Below are positions 43,987 to 53,100 of a stretch of 64,000 nt of DNA, in pieces (within the stretch, counting starts at the first letter, position 1; each line of letters starts with the position of its first letter). The stretch is taken from assembly GCA_964532465.1 (NCBI GenBank), contig CAZHHX010000005.1, forward strand, positions 51,700 to 115,699. The letters are read 5' to 3'. This stretch comes from JAPLKB01 sp964532465 (lineage in GTDB: Bacteria; Desulfobacterota; Syntrophorhabdia; Syntrophorhabdales; Syntrophorhabdaceae). Made by a program: the position numbers and the translations under genes. The notes beneath the pieces are model-generated. The model was not told where the DNA came from, did no database searches, and saw nothing but the letters and a program-made list of their open reading frames with translations.

Positions 43987-44574
43987 ATGAAAATAAAAAG
44001 AGCAGTCATTAGTGTATCCAATAAATCCGGTCTGTCGGAGTTGACGCCTTTTTTAAAAAGTTATGATGTAGAAATTCTTTCAACAGGTGGTACAAAAAAA
44101 TATCTCGATGGAATCGGTATTAATCCAATAGAAATAAGCTCCTATACCGGGTTTCCTGAAATTATGGATGGAAGAGTGAAAACACTACACCCTAAAGTTC
44201 ATGGAGGAATTCTGAATATCAGGGACAACAATGAACATCAAAGCGCAATGGAGTCTCTGGGCATAAAACACATAGATATGATCATTGTAAATCTGTATCC
44301 CTTTAAGGAAGTTGTAAATAAGGGCTGCGCATTCGAGGAAGCAATAGAGAATATTGATATAGGTGGTCCTTCCATGATAAGGGCAGCGGCAAAAAATTAC
44401 AGATATGTTACTGTTGTTGTTGATCCTGAAGATTATCCAAAAGTAACCGAAAATATGAAGCAAAACAATGGTGAGACAACTGAAGATTTAAGATTTTACC
44501 TTGCAAAAAAAGTATTTTTCTTTACATCTGATTATGATAACGCTATTTACACATATTTGTCTGAAACAAAATAG
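43987..44574 (+). CDS. purH: IMP cyclohydrolase (N-terminal domain of PurH only)
   Basis: A 195-residue protein matching only the MGS-like IMP cyclohydrolase half of bifunctional PurH: KRAVISVSNKSGLSELT, ILSTGGTKKYL, EIMDGRVKTLHPKVHGGIL and GGPSMIRAAAKNY. Standard PurH is ~520 residues with a C-terminal AICAR transformylase; here the frame ends cleanly with TAG at 44572-44574 and no transformylase follows. AGAGGAG upstream gives a good ribosome site. The gene is likely functional and paired with a separate transformylase elsewhere. It precedes purD by 29 bp. Confidence 0.93.
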   Translation: MKIKRAVISVSNKSGLSELTPFLKSYDVEILSTGGTKKYLDGIGINPIEISSYTGFPEIMDGRVKTLHPKVHGGILNIRDNNEHQSAMESLGIKHIDMIIVNLYPFKEVVNKGCAFEEAIENIDIGGPSMIRAAAKNYRYVTVVVDPEDYPKVTENMKQNNGETTEDLRFYLAKKVFFFTSDYDNAIYTYLSETK

Positions 44575-44603
44575 ATTATATCAATAACGAGAGGAAAAAG
44601 TTA

Positions 44604-45887
44604 ATGAAAGTTCTTGTAATAGGCAGTGGCGGTAGAGAACATGCCCTTGTTTGGAAATTATCTCAGTCGCAATATGTTGAAGCTGTTTTTTGCATTCCCG
44701 GAAATGGCGGAATTACGGAAATTGCCGATTGCATTGAGATGGACATGGCTAATATAGAGAATCTCGTAGCTTTTTCGAAAAAGGAAGGTATTGGATTTGT
44801 TGTTGTTGGCCCTGAAAATCCCTTAGCCATGGGCATTGTAGACGCTTTCGAAAAAATAGGCATACCAATATTTGGGCCTTGTCAAAAAGGTGCTTTGCTT
44901 GAAACAAGTAAGGTTTTTTCAAAAGAATTAATGGACAAGTACAAAGTGTCAACCGCTCCATTCAAAGTATTTTCAAGCTATATTGATGCTCAAGCATACC
45001 TTGACAGCTTAACGCCGCCATTTGTGATAAAAGCCGACGGATTATGTGCAGGGAAGGGTGCTTACGTCATAACAGATAAAGAAGAAGCGCAAAAGGTGTT
45101 AAAAGATTTAATGATCTTAAATATTTATGGAGATGCCGGGAGCAAAGTTGTTATTGAGGAGTTTTTGCCTGGTATTGAAGCTTCATACATTGCTTTTGCT
45201 GACGGTAATTCTATTCTTTCAATGCTGCCCTCACAAGACCATAAGTGCTTATTTGATGACGATAAAGGGCCTAATACGGGAGGAATGGGCGCTTATACGC
45301 CTATTCCCTTTATAAACAGGAGTCTGGAAAAAGAAATAGATAAAGAGATCATGGACAAAACAATTAAAGCACTCAGGAATGAAGGTGTAATTTATAAAGG
45401 TGTGTTGTATGGCGGCCTTATGTTGTCAGAAAAAAGTAATCCATATGTCCTTGAATTTAATGTGAGAATGGGAGACCCGGAAACACAGCCTATACTTTTT
45501 AAAATGAAGAGTGATATTTTTCCAATCCTGATTGCATGTGTGGAAGGAAAGCTGAATACTATAGAAAATATTGAATGGAGAGACGGTGTGTCAATATGTG
45601 TTGTACTGGCATCCAAGGGTTATCCCGACAAGCCTGAAAAAGGGAAGATCATCAAAGGACTGGAGCTGCTGAAAAACAAAGATGATATTATGGTCTTTCA
45701 TGCAGGTACAAGAAAGATAGGGAGTGAGTTCTATACTTCAGGCGGCAGGGTTTTAGGAGTCACTGCTATTGCCGATACGTATGAAAATGCAATAAAAAAA
45801 GTATATGAAGCCGTATCATGCATAAGTTTTGAAGGTATGCAGTACCGAAGAGATATCGGTAAGAAAGCTTTAACAAATAACAGGTAG
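44604..45887 (+). CDS. purD: Phosphoribosylamine-glycine ligase
   Basis: A 427-residue ATP-grasp ligase of purine synthesis. The N-terminus KVLVIGSGGREHALVWKL, PPFVIKADGLCAGKGAYV (ATP-grasp Lys), the PNTGGMGAYTP block and EFNVRMGDPETQ are diagnostic. The length is standard. GAGAGG precedes ATG 44604. It is the second purine gene after purH, while purF lies 20 kb away. Confidence 0.97.
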   Translation: MKVLVIGSGGREHALVWKLSQSQYVEAVFCIPGNGGITEIADCIEMDMANIENLVAFSKKEGIGFVVVGPENPLAMGIVDAFEKIGIPIFGPCQKGALLETSKVFSKELMDKYKVSTAPFKVFSSYIDAQAYLDSLTPPFVIKADGLCAGKGAYVITDKEEAQKVLKDLMILNIYGDAGSKVVIEEFLPGIEASYIAFADGNSILSMLPSQDHKCLFDDDKGPNTGGMGAYTPIPFINRSLEKEIDKEIMDKTIKALRNEGVIYKGVLYGGLMLSEKSNPYVLEFNVRMGDPETQPILFKMKSDIFPILIACVEGKLNTIENIEWRDGVSICVVLASKGYPDKPEKGKIIKGLELLKNKDDIMVFHAGTRKIGSEFYTSGGRVLGVTAIADTYENAIKKVYEAVSCISFEGMQYRRDIGKKALTNNR

Positions 45888-45965
45888 TAATTGATAAAAA
45901 ATAAAAATTAAAAACAAAAATATAAGATATAATTTTTTCATAAACAATAAATTCGGGAGGCAAAG

Positions 45966-47030
45966 ATGTCTAAAACATATAACATTGGTGTAATACCGGG
46001 CGATGGAACAGGGCCCGAGGTTGTAGCAGAAGGAATTAAAGTTTTGAATACTGTATGTGATAAAATGGGATTTTCATTGGAATACACTTATTATGATATA
46101 GGTGGAGAGAGGTATTTAAAGACAGGTGAAACTCTGCCGGACAGCATCCTTAGTGAACTGAAGCAGCACGATGCTCTATATCTTGGTGCAGTGGGGCATC
46201 CAGGCGTAAAACCTGGAATATTAGAGAAAGATATTCTCTTAAAAATTAGATTCGAACTTGATCAATATATCAATCTGCGCCCCGTTAAACTGTATGAAGG
46301 CGTTGAAACACCGTTAAAAAATAAAGGACCAAACGAAATTGATTTTGTTGTAGTAAGGGAGAACACAGAAGGACTATATACAGGAGCAGGCGGTGTTCTA
46401 AAAAAAGGCACAAAGGATGAGGTCGCTATACAGGAATCAATAAATACAAGAAAAGGGGTAGAAAGATGTATCAGATTTGCCTTTGCATACACAAAAAAAC
46501 GCTGTAAAAATAATAAATTAACTTTATGTGGTAAAACTAACGTTCTTACGTATGCATTTAATCTCTGGGACAGGGCTTTTAATGAAGTTGCCAAAGAGTA
46601 TCCTGATGTGACAACAGACTATGCCCATGTGGATGCAACATGTATGTGGATGGTTAAAAACCCTGAATGGTTTGATGTTATTGTTACCGATAATATGTTC
46701 GGCGATATAATAACAGATCTTGGAGCAATTATTCAGGGTGGACTTGGCATAGCCTGTGGTGGAAACATAAATCCTGAGGGTGTATCAATGTTTGAGCCTA
46801 TGGGCGGTTCAGCCCCGAAATATACTGGAAAGAATATAATCAATCCTTTTGCGGCCATACTTTCCGGCAGCATGATGCTTGAATTCATTGGAGAAGAAGA
46901 AGGCGCAATATTAATAGATATTGCAGTACAAAAAGCTCTAAAAAATGATATCAAATCTCTTGATGCAGGCCAAATGGGAATGGGTACAAAAGAAGTGGGA
47001 GACCTTATCTCCAAATATATTAAAGATTAG
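45966..47030 (+). CDS. leuB: 3-Isopropylmalate dehydrogenase-like enzyme
   Basis: A 354-residue beta-decarboxylating dehydrogenase. The N-terminal IGVIPGDGTGPEVVAEG, VRENTEGLYTG substrate block and VTDNMFGDIITDLGA metal-binding motif are seen. The segment after the phosphate loop reads INLRPVKLYEG. Isopropylmalate, tartrate and homoisocitrate dehydrogenases share these motifs; LeuB is the usual call in this lineage. CGGGAGG sits 7 bp before ATG 45966. No other leucine genes are near, so the substrate is not confirmed by context. Confidence 0.85.
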   Translation: MSKTYNIGVIPGDGTGPEVVAEGIKVLNTVCDKMGFSLEYTYYDIGGERYLKTGETLPDSILSELKQHDALYLGAVGHPGVKPGILEKDILLKIRFELDQYINLRPVKLYEGVETPLKNKGPNEIDFVVVRENTEGLYTGAGGVLKKGTKDEVAIQESINTRKGVERCIRFAFAYTKKRCKNNKLTLCGKTNVLTYAFNLWDRAFNEVAKEYPDVTTDYAHVDATCMWMVKNPEWFDVIVTDNMFGDIITDLGAIIQGGLGIACGGNINPEGVSMFEPMGGSAPKYTGKNIINPFAAILSGSMMLEFIGEEEGAILIDIAVQKALKNDIKSLDAGQMGMGTKEVGDLISKYIKD

Positions 47031-47041
47031 AATAATTATTC

Positions 47042-47069
47042 GTAACCCTCCGGTTTGCCGGAGGGTTAC
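47042..47069. terminator. Bidirectional terminator between leuB-like gene and Fis-like gene
   Basis: A perfect 12-bp inverted repeat (GTAACCCTCCGG / CCGGAGGGTTAC, loop TTTG) between two convergent genes. The downstream T-run is weak, so termination may be helped by Rho, but the stem is very stable. Confidence 0.8.
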
Positions 47070-47070
47070 C

Positions 47071-47367
47071 TTATTGAGTAATGTTTACACTTTGTTTAGA
47101 TATGGGTTGCCGCTTTAATTCCTTGAGTTTTTTGCTTAGTGTATTTCTGTTTATTCCAAGAAGTTTAGCGGCTTTCGAGATGTTGTTATTTGAAATTTTC
47201 ATGGCGGAAATTATAAACACTTTTTCAATAACTGTTTGAACGTTTATCAATACGTTATCATTATTATTTGTTTTTGACATTAATAAGTTATCTGCTATAA
47301 ATTCAAGTTTAACCTCAAATAAATTATATAACTTATCAATATTATTATTAATTGCGTTATCTATCAT
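47071..47367 (-). CDS. Small Fis-type DNA-binding protein
   Basis: A 98-residue protein whose C-terminal half (~55-90) is a Fis/NtrC-type helix-turn-helix: ISKAAKLLGINRNTLSKKLKEL. The N-terminal half is Asn-rich with a predicted helix pair that may dimerise. It has no receiver or AAA+ domain and is not a truncated NtrC by gene context, because its ATG and stop are clean. It is transcribed divergently from hcrB and is a good candidate regulator of that operon (inference). Confidence 0.75.
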   Translation of the reverse strand: MIDNAINNNIDKLYNLFEVKLEFIADNLLMSKTNNNDNVLINVQTVIEKVFIISAMKISNNNISKAAKLLGINRNTLSKKLKELKRQPISKQSVNITQ

Positions 47368-47471
47368 AATTCACTTAATTAGAAATATTTAGTTGACAAA
47401 AAAAATAATAAAATATAGTTTAGACATATTGTATACGATTTGTATATTTATTTTCTTAAGTATATTTAATA

Positions 47472-47485
47472 ACAGTAGCTACTGT
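47472..47485. promoter_or_regulatory. 14-bp perfect palindrome upstream of hcrB (possible operator)
   Basis: ACAGTAGCTACTGT is an uninterrupted palindrome, ~50 bp before hcrB ATG 47535 and ~105 bp before the divergent Fis-like gene. A TTGACA at 47393-47398 in the same gap may be part of a promoter with a poor TATAGT at 47414-47419 (15-bp spacer). Confidence 0.4.
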
Positions 47486-47534
47486 CAAGAAGTTATAAAG
47501 TTGATTGCTGAGCAGTAAAAAAAGGAGGTCCCTT

Positions 47535-48533
47535 ATGAGACTGCCGCCTTTTGATGTTTTAGAGCCAGGCACAAAAAAAAGTGCATTATTTACACTCGAT
47601 AAGCATAATAAAAATTTAAAAATTATTGCAGGAGGCATTGAGGTTGTTGTTATGATGAAGCTTGGCCTTTCAGCTCCTTCATATCTTATGAGTTTGAAAA
47701 AGATCAAGGCATTACATGGTATTAGAAAAGTAAAAAATGAAGTTATTATCAAAAGCTTAACTACTATAAATGAAATTATTCAATCTCCTTTAATAAATAA
47801 TAATTTTAAAAGCATCACAGAGGCGGCAAGGCTATTAGCAGCCCCTCCAATACAGAATAGAGCTACTATTGGAGGCAATATACTTCAAAATACCCGTTGC
47901 TTATATTACAACCAGTCAGAGTTATTCAGAAATGGGATTAACCCTTGTTTTAAAGGCGGTGGGAATATTTGCCATGCAGTTAGAGGTGGGAAACATTGCT
48001 TTAGCGTATATCAGGGCGATATGGCGCCTTCATTAATTTCATTAGGTTCAAGGGTAAAATTAGAGAAAAAAGGGTCTTCTCGTATTGTTTTATTATCAGA
48101 TTTATTTACCGGCAAAGGCGAAAACCCGTTTTCGATCCAATATAATGAGCTTCTGACTGAAATCATTATACCGCTACATAAGGGAAATTACGGCTCTTCA
48201 TATGAAAAATTGAGAATCAGAAAGGGTCTGGAATACCCTTTAGTTTCAGCATCTGTATTTCTTTCAGAAACTACGGATGGTAATTTAGATAATGTGAGAA
48301 TTGTTATTGGCGCAGCAGCATCCAGACCAAAAATAATTGAAAATGCGTCAACATATTTGAAGAGGAGAAATGTTTCTGATGAGGATATAAATGAGGTTGC
48401 AAATTTAGCTGAGAAATTGTCAGAAATGGTGAATAACCTATCTGTTCCAGCGGCATATCGTAAAAAAATGGTTATGGTTGTAACGAGGCGAGCCCTTCAA
48501 AATGCTTTTCAAGATTTAAAAAAAAGGGGTTAA
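47535..48533 (+). CDS. hcrB: 4-Hydroxybenzoyl-CoA-reductase-type FAD subunit (HcrB-like)
   Basis: A 332-residue FAD-binding subunit of the xanthine-oxidase family. FAD motifs KIIAGGIEVVVMMKL and ATIGGNI are present. It carries the extra loop that distinguishes HcrB: Cys122, Cys138, Cys146 and Cys155. As I recall, these four positions are exactly those that ligate the additional [4Fe-4S] cluster in Thauera HcrB. I chose ATG 47535 because AAAGGAGGT lies just upstream, and the cysteine numbering then agrees. Order here is B-C-A. The enzyme type reductively removes a phenolic hydroxyl from 4-hydroxybenzoyl-CoA with low-potential electrons. Confidence 0.9.
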   Translation: MRLPPFDVLEPGTKKSALFTLDKHNKNLKIIAGGIEVVVMMKLGLSAPSYLMSLKKIKALHGIRKVKNEVIIKSLTTINEIIQSPLINNNFKSITEAARLLAAPPIQNRATIGGNILQNTRCLYYNQSELFRNGINPCFKGGGNICHAVRGGKHCFSVYQGDMAPSLISLGSRVKLEKKGSSRIVLLSDLFTGKGENPFSIQYNELLTEIIIPLHKGNYGSSYEKLRIRKGLEYPLVSASVFLSETTDGNLDNVRIVIGAAASRPKIIENASTYLKRRNVSDEDINEVANLAEKLSEMVNNLSVPAAYRKKMVMVVTRRALQNAFQDLKKRG

Positions 48534-48534
48534 C

Positions 48535-49005
48535 ATGAACAAAAAGACCATTCTATTAAAAATAAACAATGAAGAGCATAATATTACAACATGTCCGAAC
48601 CGTACTTTGCTGGAAATATTAAGAGATGATTTGTCTCTTACCGGGACAAAGGAAAGCTGCGGAGAGGGTATATGCGGGGCATGCACGGTCCTTTTGGATG
48701 GTCTTCCGGTCAGGTCATGCATGCTTCTCGCAACAGAGGCTGAAGGCAAAGAAATCATAACTATTGAAGGTTTATCCGGTGGAGAAAAACTTGACCCTCT
48801 TCAGGAAGCTTTTATTGAACATCACGCCATACAATGTGGTTTTTGCAGCCCTGGAATGATATTAACTGCATATTCACTTTTGAATAATAATCCCAACCCT
48901 GATGAAGAAGAAATAAGACATGCAATATCCGGTAATATTTGTCGCTGTACAGGATATGCAAAGATAGTTGAAGCTGTAAAAGCAATGTCCATAAAAGGGA
49001 GTTAG
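48535..49005 (+). CDS. hcrC: [2Fe-2S] subunit, HcrC-like
   Basis: A 156-residue iron-sulfur subunit with two [2Fe-2S] clusters: the plant-ferredoxin type site Cys42, Cys47, Cys50, Cys62 (CGEGICGACTVLLDG) and the helical site Cys101, Cys104, Cys136, Cys138 (CGFCSPGM ... CRCTGYAKIV). Length and motifs are standard for the family. It begins one base after the hcrB stop codon, and the hcrA-like gene follows after 4 bp, so the three subunits are made together. Confidence 0.93.
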   Translation: MNKKTILLKINNEEHNITTCPNRTLLEILRDDLSLTGTKESCGEGICGACTVLLDGLPVRSCMLLATEAEGKEIITIEGLSGGEKLDPLQEAFIEHHAIQCGFCSPGMILTAYSLLNNNPNPDEEEIRHAISGNICRCTGYAKIVEAVKAMSIKGS

Positions 49006-49009
49006 GTAT

Positions 49010-51325
49010 ATGGAAAAATATTCTCTCATTGGAAAAAGCATAAAAAGGGTTGATGTAACTTCAAAAGCAACCGGTGAGGCAATTTTTTCTGCGGATATAA
49101 AGCTTCCCCGAATGCTTATCGGAAAAATACTAAGATCGCCATACCCACATGCCAGGATCATACACATTGATTCATCCAAAGCCGAAAAGCTCTCTGGTGT
49201 AAAAGCTGTTGTTACCGCTTCAGACACATCAGGTGACAAATGGGGTGTTTTTCGCTACACACAAGACCAGCAATTTCTACCGACAGACAAGGTCCGGTAT
49301 GTCGGTGAAGAAGTAGCTGCAGTTGCTGCTATTGACGAAGATACTGCTATTGAGGCTTTAAATCTTATCAAGGTTGAATATGAAGAGCTTCCGTCTGTGT
49401 TTGATATTGAATCCGCTCTCAAGCCAGGCGCTCCCCTTATCCATGATAATAATCCTGGCAATATCAACATACATGTTAATATTGATGTCGGCGACATAGA
49501 AAAAGGATTCAAAGAATCTTATTATATTCGAGAAGATACATTTACAGCCCCTGAAGATTCCTATTTTCAGGGAGAACCGTACGCTGTAACAGCGCATTTT
49601 GACCAGTCAGGCAATCTTGAAATATGGATGCCCAATGCAGGCCCTCATCTAAAAGCTAAGCCGTTGTCAAATGTGCTGAAAATTCCTTTGAATAAAGTCA
49701 GAGTCCGCAAAGTAAGAATTGGGGGTGCCTTTGGGGGCCGTTCGGAGATTTCTCCTGCTGACGTAATCTGCGCCCTTCTTGCCAGAAAATCCCAAAGGCC
49801 TGTAAAAATAGTCTATACCCGCGAAGAAAACTCGATAGCAACCCGTCAGGCCCACTCCATGATTGCTACAATTAAAACCGGTGTTGATAGAGAGGGCAGG
49901 GTATTATCGAGGGATATTACCTGTCACATGGATGGTGGCGCATACAGCAGCACAGGCCCGATTGCTGTCAGTGTCCCCTTTTTATGTATGGAACAGGCAT
50001 ATCGTATGGGCAATGTGCGCTATAATGGATACAGAATATTTACAAACAAGCCTATCAGGGGTATGTTCCGTACCCACGGCAGAGCCTTTGCTTGCGGGAT
50101 TGACTTACAACTCGATACGATAGGGCAGGAACTTGGGTTGGATCCGGTTCAGATGCGCCTTAATAACGTAAGAAAAACAGGTGAATATACATCAACAAAG
50201 TCATATATAGCAAGTTGTGGTATGGAAGAGGCTATACTGAAAACAACTGAAAAAGCAAAATGGAAAGAAAAATGGGGAAAACTACCTCCCTATCATGGAA
50301 TAGGCATAGGTTGCAATTCTGTTCAAACCGGTTTTCCCATGGGGATAAGGGGAGGCTCTCAGGCCTTTATTAAATTCAATGAAGAAGGGGGCATAAGTGT
50401 AATAACCGGCATAGTTGACAACGGTCAGGGAAACGACAGTATGATTGTGCAAATTGCTGCCGAGGAGTTGGGACTTGATGTAAATAACGTTCAACTCATT
50501 AGCGCTGATACAGAAGTTACACCAAGTGACCCGGGATCTTATTCAATGTGTGAGACATTTATCGGTGGAAACGCTGTAAGACTTGCCGCACAGGATGCAA
50601 AAAAGAAACTTCTGAAAATTGCTTCAGAGGTACTGAAGGTCAATGCGGATAAGCTTGACTTGCGAGATAAAAAGATATTTGTTATTGAAAATCCAGAGCA
50701 ATCAATATCAATGTCAAAAGTAGTCAGGATGGCTTTGGGCAGAGGCGAATCTATAAGCGGAGAAGGCGCTTACTGGCCCAAAGTAGACAGCAAGCGCGAA
50801 TGGGTGGAAAATCCGTCAGGTCAGCTTTCGGAGACTTTTTCTTTTGGTTCAGTTGTTGCAGAAGTAAAGATAGACCCTGAGACAGGCAAGGTTGATGTGC
50901 TCGAAGTTACGGCAGCGCAGGATGTAGGGTATGCGCTTAACCCTAAAGTTGTTGAAGGTCAGTTTGAAGGCGGAGTAGCGATGGGTGGTCAGGGGGGCAT
51001 GCTTAGCGAATATATACTCTGGTATAACGGCAGGGTATTAAACCCCGACCAGCTCGACTATATGGTTCCTCTGGCAACAGATATGCCAAAAATAAATAAT
51101 ATAATAGTGGAAACAATTGATCCGAATGGGCCCTATGGAGCAAAAGAAGCAGGCATGTCCGTTGCCATGAGCGCTGCCCAGGCATACTGTGGCGCTATCT
51201 GCAATGCTATTGGTGTGAATATGAAGGATTTTCCGCTAACGCCCGACAAAATATTAAAGGCTATTGAGGAAAAGGAAAAAGGTGAACAAAATACTGAAAC
51301 TTCATCCGGGAAGCGTGAAATATGA
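49010..51325 (+). CDS. hcrA: Molybdopterin-binding subunit, HcrA-like, with altered active site
   Basis: A 771-residue molybdenum-cofactor subunit of the xanthine-oxidase family. GGAFGGRSEISPADV (~237-251), GQGNDSMIVQIAAEELG and QDVGYALNPKVVEGQFEGG are cofactor-binding blocks. Near the C-terminus, where the family has a conserved catalytic Glu after a Gly or Ser (GAKxxGE or GAKEASE types), this protein reads GAKEAGMSV, placing Met716 at that position. If the alignment is right, the usual base is missing, so either the chemistry differs or another residue takes over. The length fits HcrA (~770). GGGAG upstream supports ATG 49010. Confidence 0.9.
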   Translation: MEKYSLIGKSIKRVDVTSKATGEAIFSADIKLPRMLIGKILRSPYPHARIIHIDSSKAEKLSGVKAVVTASDTSGDKWGVFRYTQDQQFLPTDKVRYVGEEVAAVAAIDEDTAIEALNLIKVEYEELPSVFDIESALKPGAPLIHDNNPGNINIHVNIDVGDIEKGFKESYYIREDTFTAPEDSYFQGEPYAVTAHFDQSGNLEIWMPNAGPHLKAKPLSNVLKIPLNKVRVRKVRIGGAFGGRSEISPADVICALLARKSQRPVKIVYTREENSIATRQAHSMIATIKTGVDREGRVLSRDITCHMDGGAYSSTGPIAVSVPFLCMEQAYRMGNVRYNGYRIFTNKPIRGMFRTHGRAFACGIDLQLDTIGQELGLDPVQMRLNNVRKTGEYTSTKSYIASCGMEEAILKTTEKAKWKEKWGKLPPYHGIGIGCNSVQTGFPMGIRGGSQAFIKFNEEGGISVITGIVDNGQGNDSMIVQIAAEELGLDVNNVQLISADTEVTPSDPGSYSMCETFIGGNAVRLAAQDAKKKLLKIASEVLKVNADKLDLRDKKIFVIENPEQSISMSKVVRMALGRGESISGEGAYWPKVDSKREWVENPSGQLSETFSFGSVVAEVKIDPETGKVDVLEVTAAQDVGYALNPKVVEGQFEGGVAMGGQGGMLSEYILWYNGRVLNPDQLDYMVPLATDMPKINNIIVETIDPNGPYGAKEAGMSVAMSAAQAYCGAICNAIGVNMKDFPLTPDKILKAIEEKEKGEQNTETSSGKREI

Positions 51326-51377
51326 AATACGAGATATTTTTAATGAAATAAAGGATTAAAAAGGAAAAGACGAGGGA

Positions 51378-51800
51378 ATGAAGATAGAAAAGATTGACCA
51401 TATCTGTTTTGCAGTAAAAGACCTTGAAAAAACAAAAAATATATATAAAGAAGATTTTGGGTTAATACCGGCATTTGAATACACTGCAGAATCTGAAAAG
51501 ATCAAAGTAGCGCGTTATTGTATTGGCGAGGTGGCTGTAGAGTTTATGGAATCTACTTCACCTGACGGAGACGTTGCAAAATTCATAGATAGCAGAGGGG
51601 AGGGTGTATTTCTCATATCATATAAAGTGGATAATCTTGATGATGCATTAGCGGAACTAAGAGGGAAAGGCAAAGAACTTATCGATAATAAACCAAGAGA
51701 GCTTTTCGGAAATAGATACGCATTTGTTCATCATCCAAGCAAGCTCCATGGTGTGCTTACTGAACTTCTCGACGGTGATTTTGATATAAACAAGCGATGA
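51378..51800 (+). CDS. VOC-family protein (methylmalonyl-CoA-epimerase-like)
   Basis: A 140-residue vicinal-oxygen-chelate protein with two beta-alpha-beta3 modules: EKIDHICFAVKDLEKTK (His ligand) and VFLISYKVDNLDDALAEL, closing with HPSKLHGVLTELLDGD, whose Glu is the last metal ligand. Overall look resembles methylmalonyl-CoA epimerase, but related VOC proteins act on many CoA thioesters. It is placed between hcrA and the saccharopine-dehydrogenase-like gene. Confidence 0.8.
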   Translation: MKIEKIDHICFAVKDLEKTKNIYKEDFGLIPAFEYTAESEKIKVARYCIGEVAVEFMESTSPDGDVAKFIDSRGEGVFLISYKVDNLDDALAELRGKGKELIDNKPRELFGNRYAFVHHPSKLHGVLTELLDGDFDINKR

Positions 51801-51846
51801 TGTCCATTTTACATGTAAATCTGTTAAATTATAATTAAAAGGCGGG

Positions 51847-52998
51847 ATGAGGATGAGAGCATTAGTAGTAGGTGGAACGGGGGGCATGGGACAGGGGGTT
51901 GCCCGGGACCTTGTTAAACAGGAGCAGATACATGAAGTAATTCTTGGGGACATAAATATAGACCCTAACAGAGTACAGGATAAACTGCGTACCAGTAAAA
52001 AAGTGTCTCTTATCAAGATTGACGTAAATGATCATAAAAGCATGGTTGCAGCAATTAAGGACGCTGATGTAGTTATAAACTGCGCAGGGCCGTTTTATAA
52101 AACGGCTGTTGCAGTAGCCAGGGCGGCAGTAGAAGCAAAGGTCAACTATATTGATATTTGTGATGACTATGAGGCTGTCCCTATTCTTTTTTCCTCTGCT
52201 GACATTGATGAGGCTGCTAAGAATGCGGGAATAACTGTCCTGACAGGAATGGGATCGGATCCGGGAACCAACAACGTAATAGTGAAATGGTTTGCGAATC
52301 AACTGGATCATGTTGAAGAGATTCACCTATTCTGGGTAGTAAGTATTGCCGAACTTGCCGGTGCAGCCTGGGATCATAGCCTTCATATGGTTACAGGTAA
52401 AATCCCTCAATATCTGGATGGTAAATTGGAATATGTAGATGGCGGTACAGGCGAAGAGATAGCAACGTTCCTTGAACCCCTTGGTACCTGTAAAGTTCGC
52501 TATGTAGGACATCCACAGCCGATAACAATACCCCGTTATATAAAAGGCCTAAAGAAGGTAGTTATCAAAGGGGCGCTCATACCGGCATGGGTAGATGATC
52601 TGATTAAAGAGCAAAAAGAGACGGGTTTTCTCAGCACGGAGTCTGTAGAAGTAAGGGGAACAAGGATAACGCCTTATGATCTAACCTTGCAACTTTGGGA
52701 CTCAATCCCTAATAACAGAGACAATGGCCCTCTCGCTTCGGGCTTAAAAGTTATCGTAAAAGGTGACCGAAAAGGAAAACAGGTAACATACACGGCTGAT
52801 ATAGTTGGCAGGATGGCACCAGGAACAGGAATTCCAGCCTCTATAGCTGCTTTAATGATGTTTGCCGGTGATGTAAAGGTAAAGGGGGTAGCGGCCCCTG
52901 AAGGCTGCATAGATCCGGATAAATTTCTTGCAGCATTATTGCAAAGAGGGGCTAAGATACATCAAACAGAAACAATAACGTCCATGCTGGCACTTTAG
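51847..52998 (+). CDS. Saccharopine-dehydrogenase-like oxidoreductase
   Basis: A 383-residue NAD(P)-dependent enzyme. The N-terminal Rossmann domain shows ALVVGGTGGMGQGVARDLV and later VINCAGPFYKTAVAVARA. The C-terminal domain has the family-like GMGSDPGTNNVIVKWF. Relatives include saccharopine, carboxynorspermidine and lysine-6-dehydrogenases. ATG 51853 may be the true start, two codons in. Substrate is not apparent. With the neighbouring aminotransferase it hints that the compound degraded here contains an amino group (inference). Confidence 0.82.
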   Translation: MRMRALVVGGTGGMGQGVARDLVKQEQIHEVILGDINIDPNRVQDKLRTSKKVSLIKIDVNDHKSMVAAIKDADVVINCAGPFYKTAVAVARAAVEAKVNYIDICDDYEAVPILFSSADIDEAAKNAGITVLTGMGSDPGTNNVIVKWFANQLDHVEEIHLFWVVSIAELAGAAWDHSLHMVTGKIPQYLDGKLEYVDGGTGEEIATFLEPLGTCKVRYVGHPQPITIPRYIKGLKKVVIKGALIPAWVDDLIKEQKETGFLSTESVEVRGTRITPYDLTLQLWDSIPNNRDNGPLASGLKVIVKGDRKGKQVTYTADIVGRMAPGTGIPASIAALMMFAGDVKVKGVAAPEGCIDPDKFLAALLQRGAKIHQTETITSMLAL

Positions 52999-53100
52999 AA
53001 AATATTTATGCTATTTATTTGTTAAAACATTTTTAACACTATAAATAATTATTGAAAGTATCAATAATAACTGACTGTTAAGGTTATGACAGGAGGATAT

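Noticed and set aside
47393..47419. Sigma-70 promoter of hcrB (TTGACA ... TATAGT)
   Set aside because: The spacer is only 15 bp and the start would lie ~110 bp upstream of the gene; mentioned but not called as a feature.
51862..52326. 154-codon minus-strand frame inside the saccharopine-dehydrogenase-like gene
   Set aside because: Antisense to a gene with a clear Rossmann motif; no domain seen.
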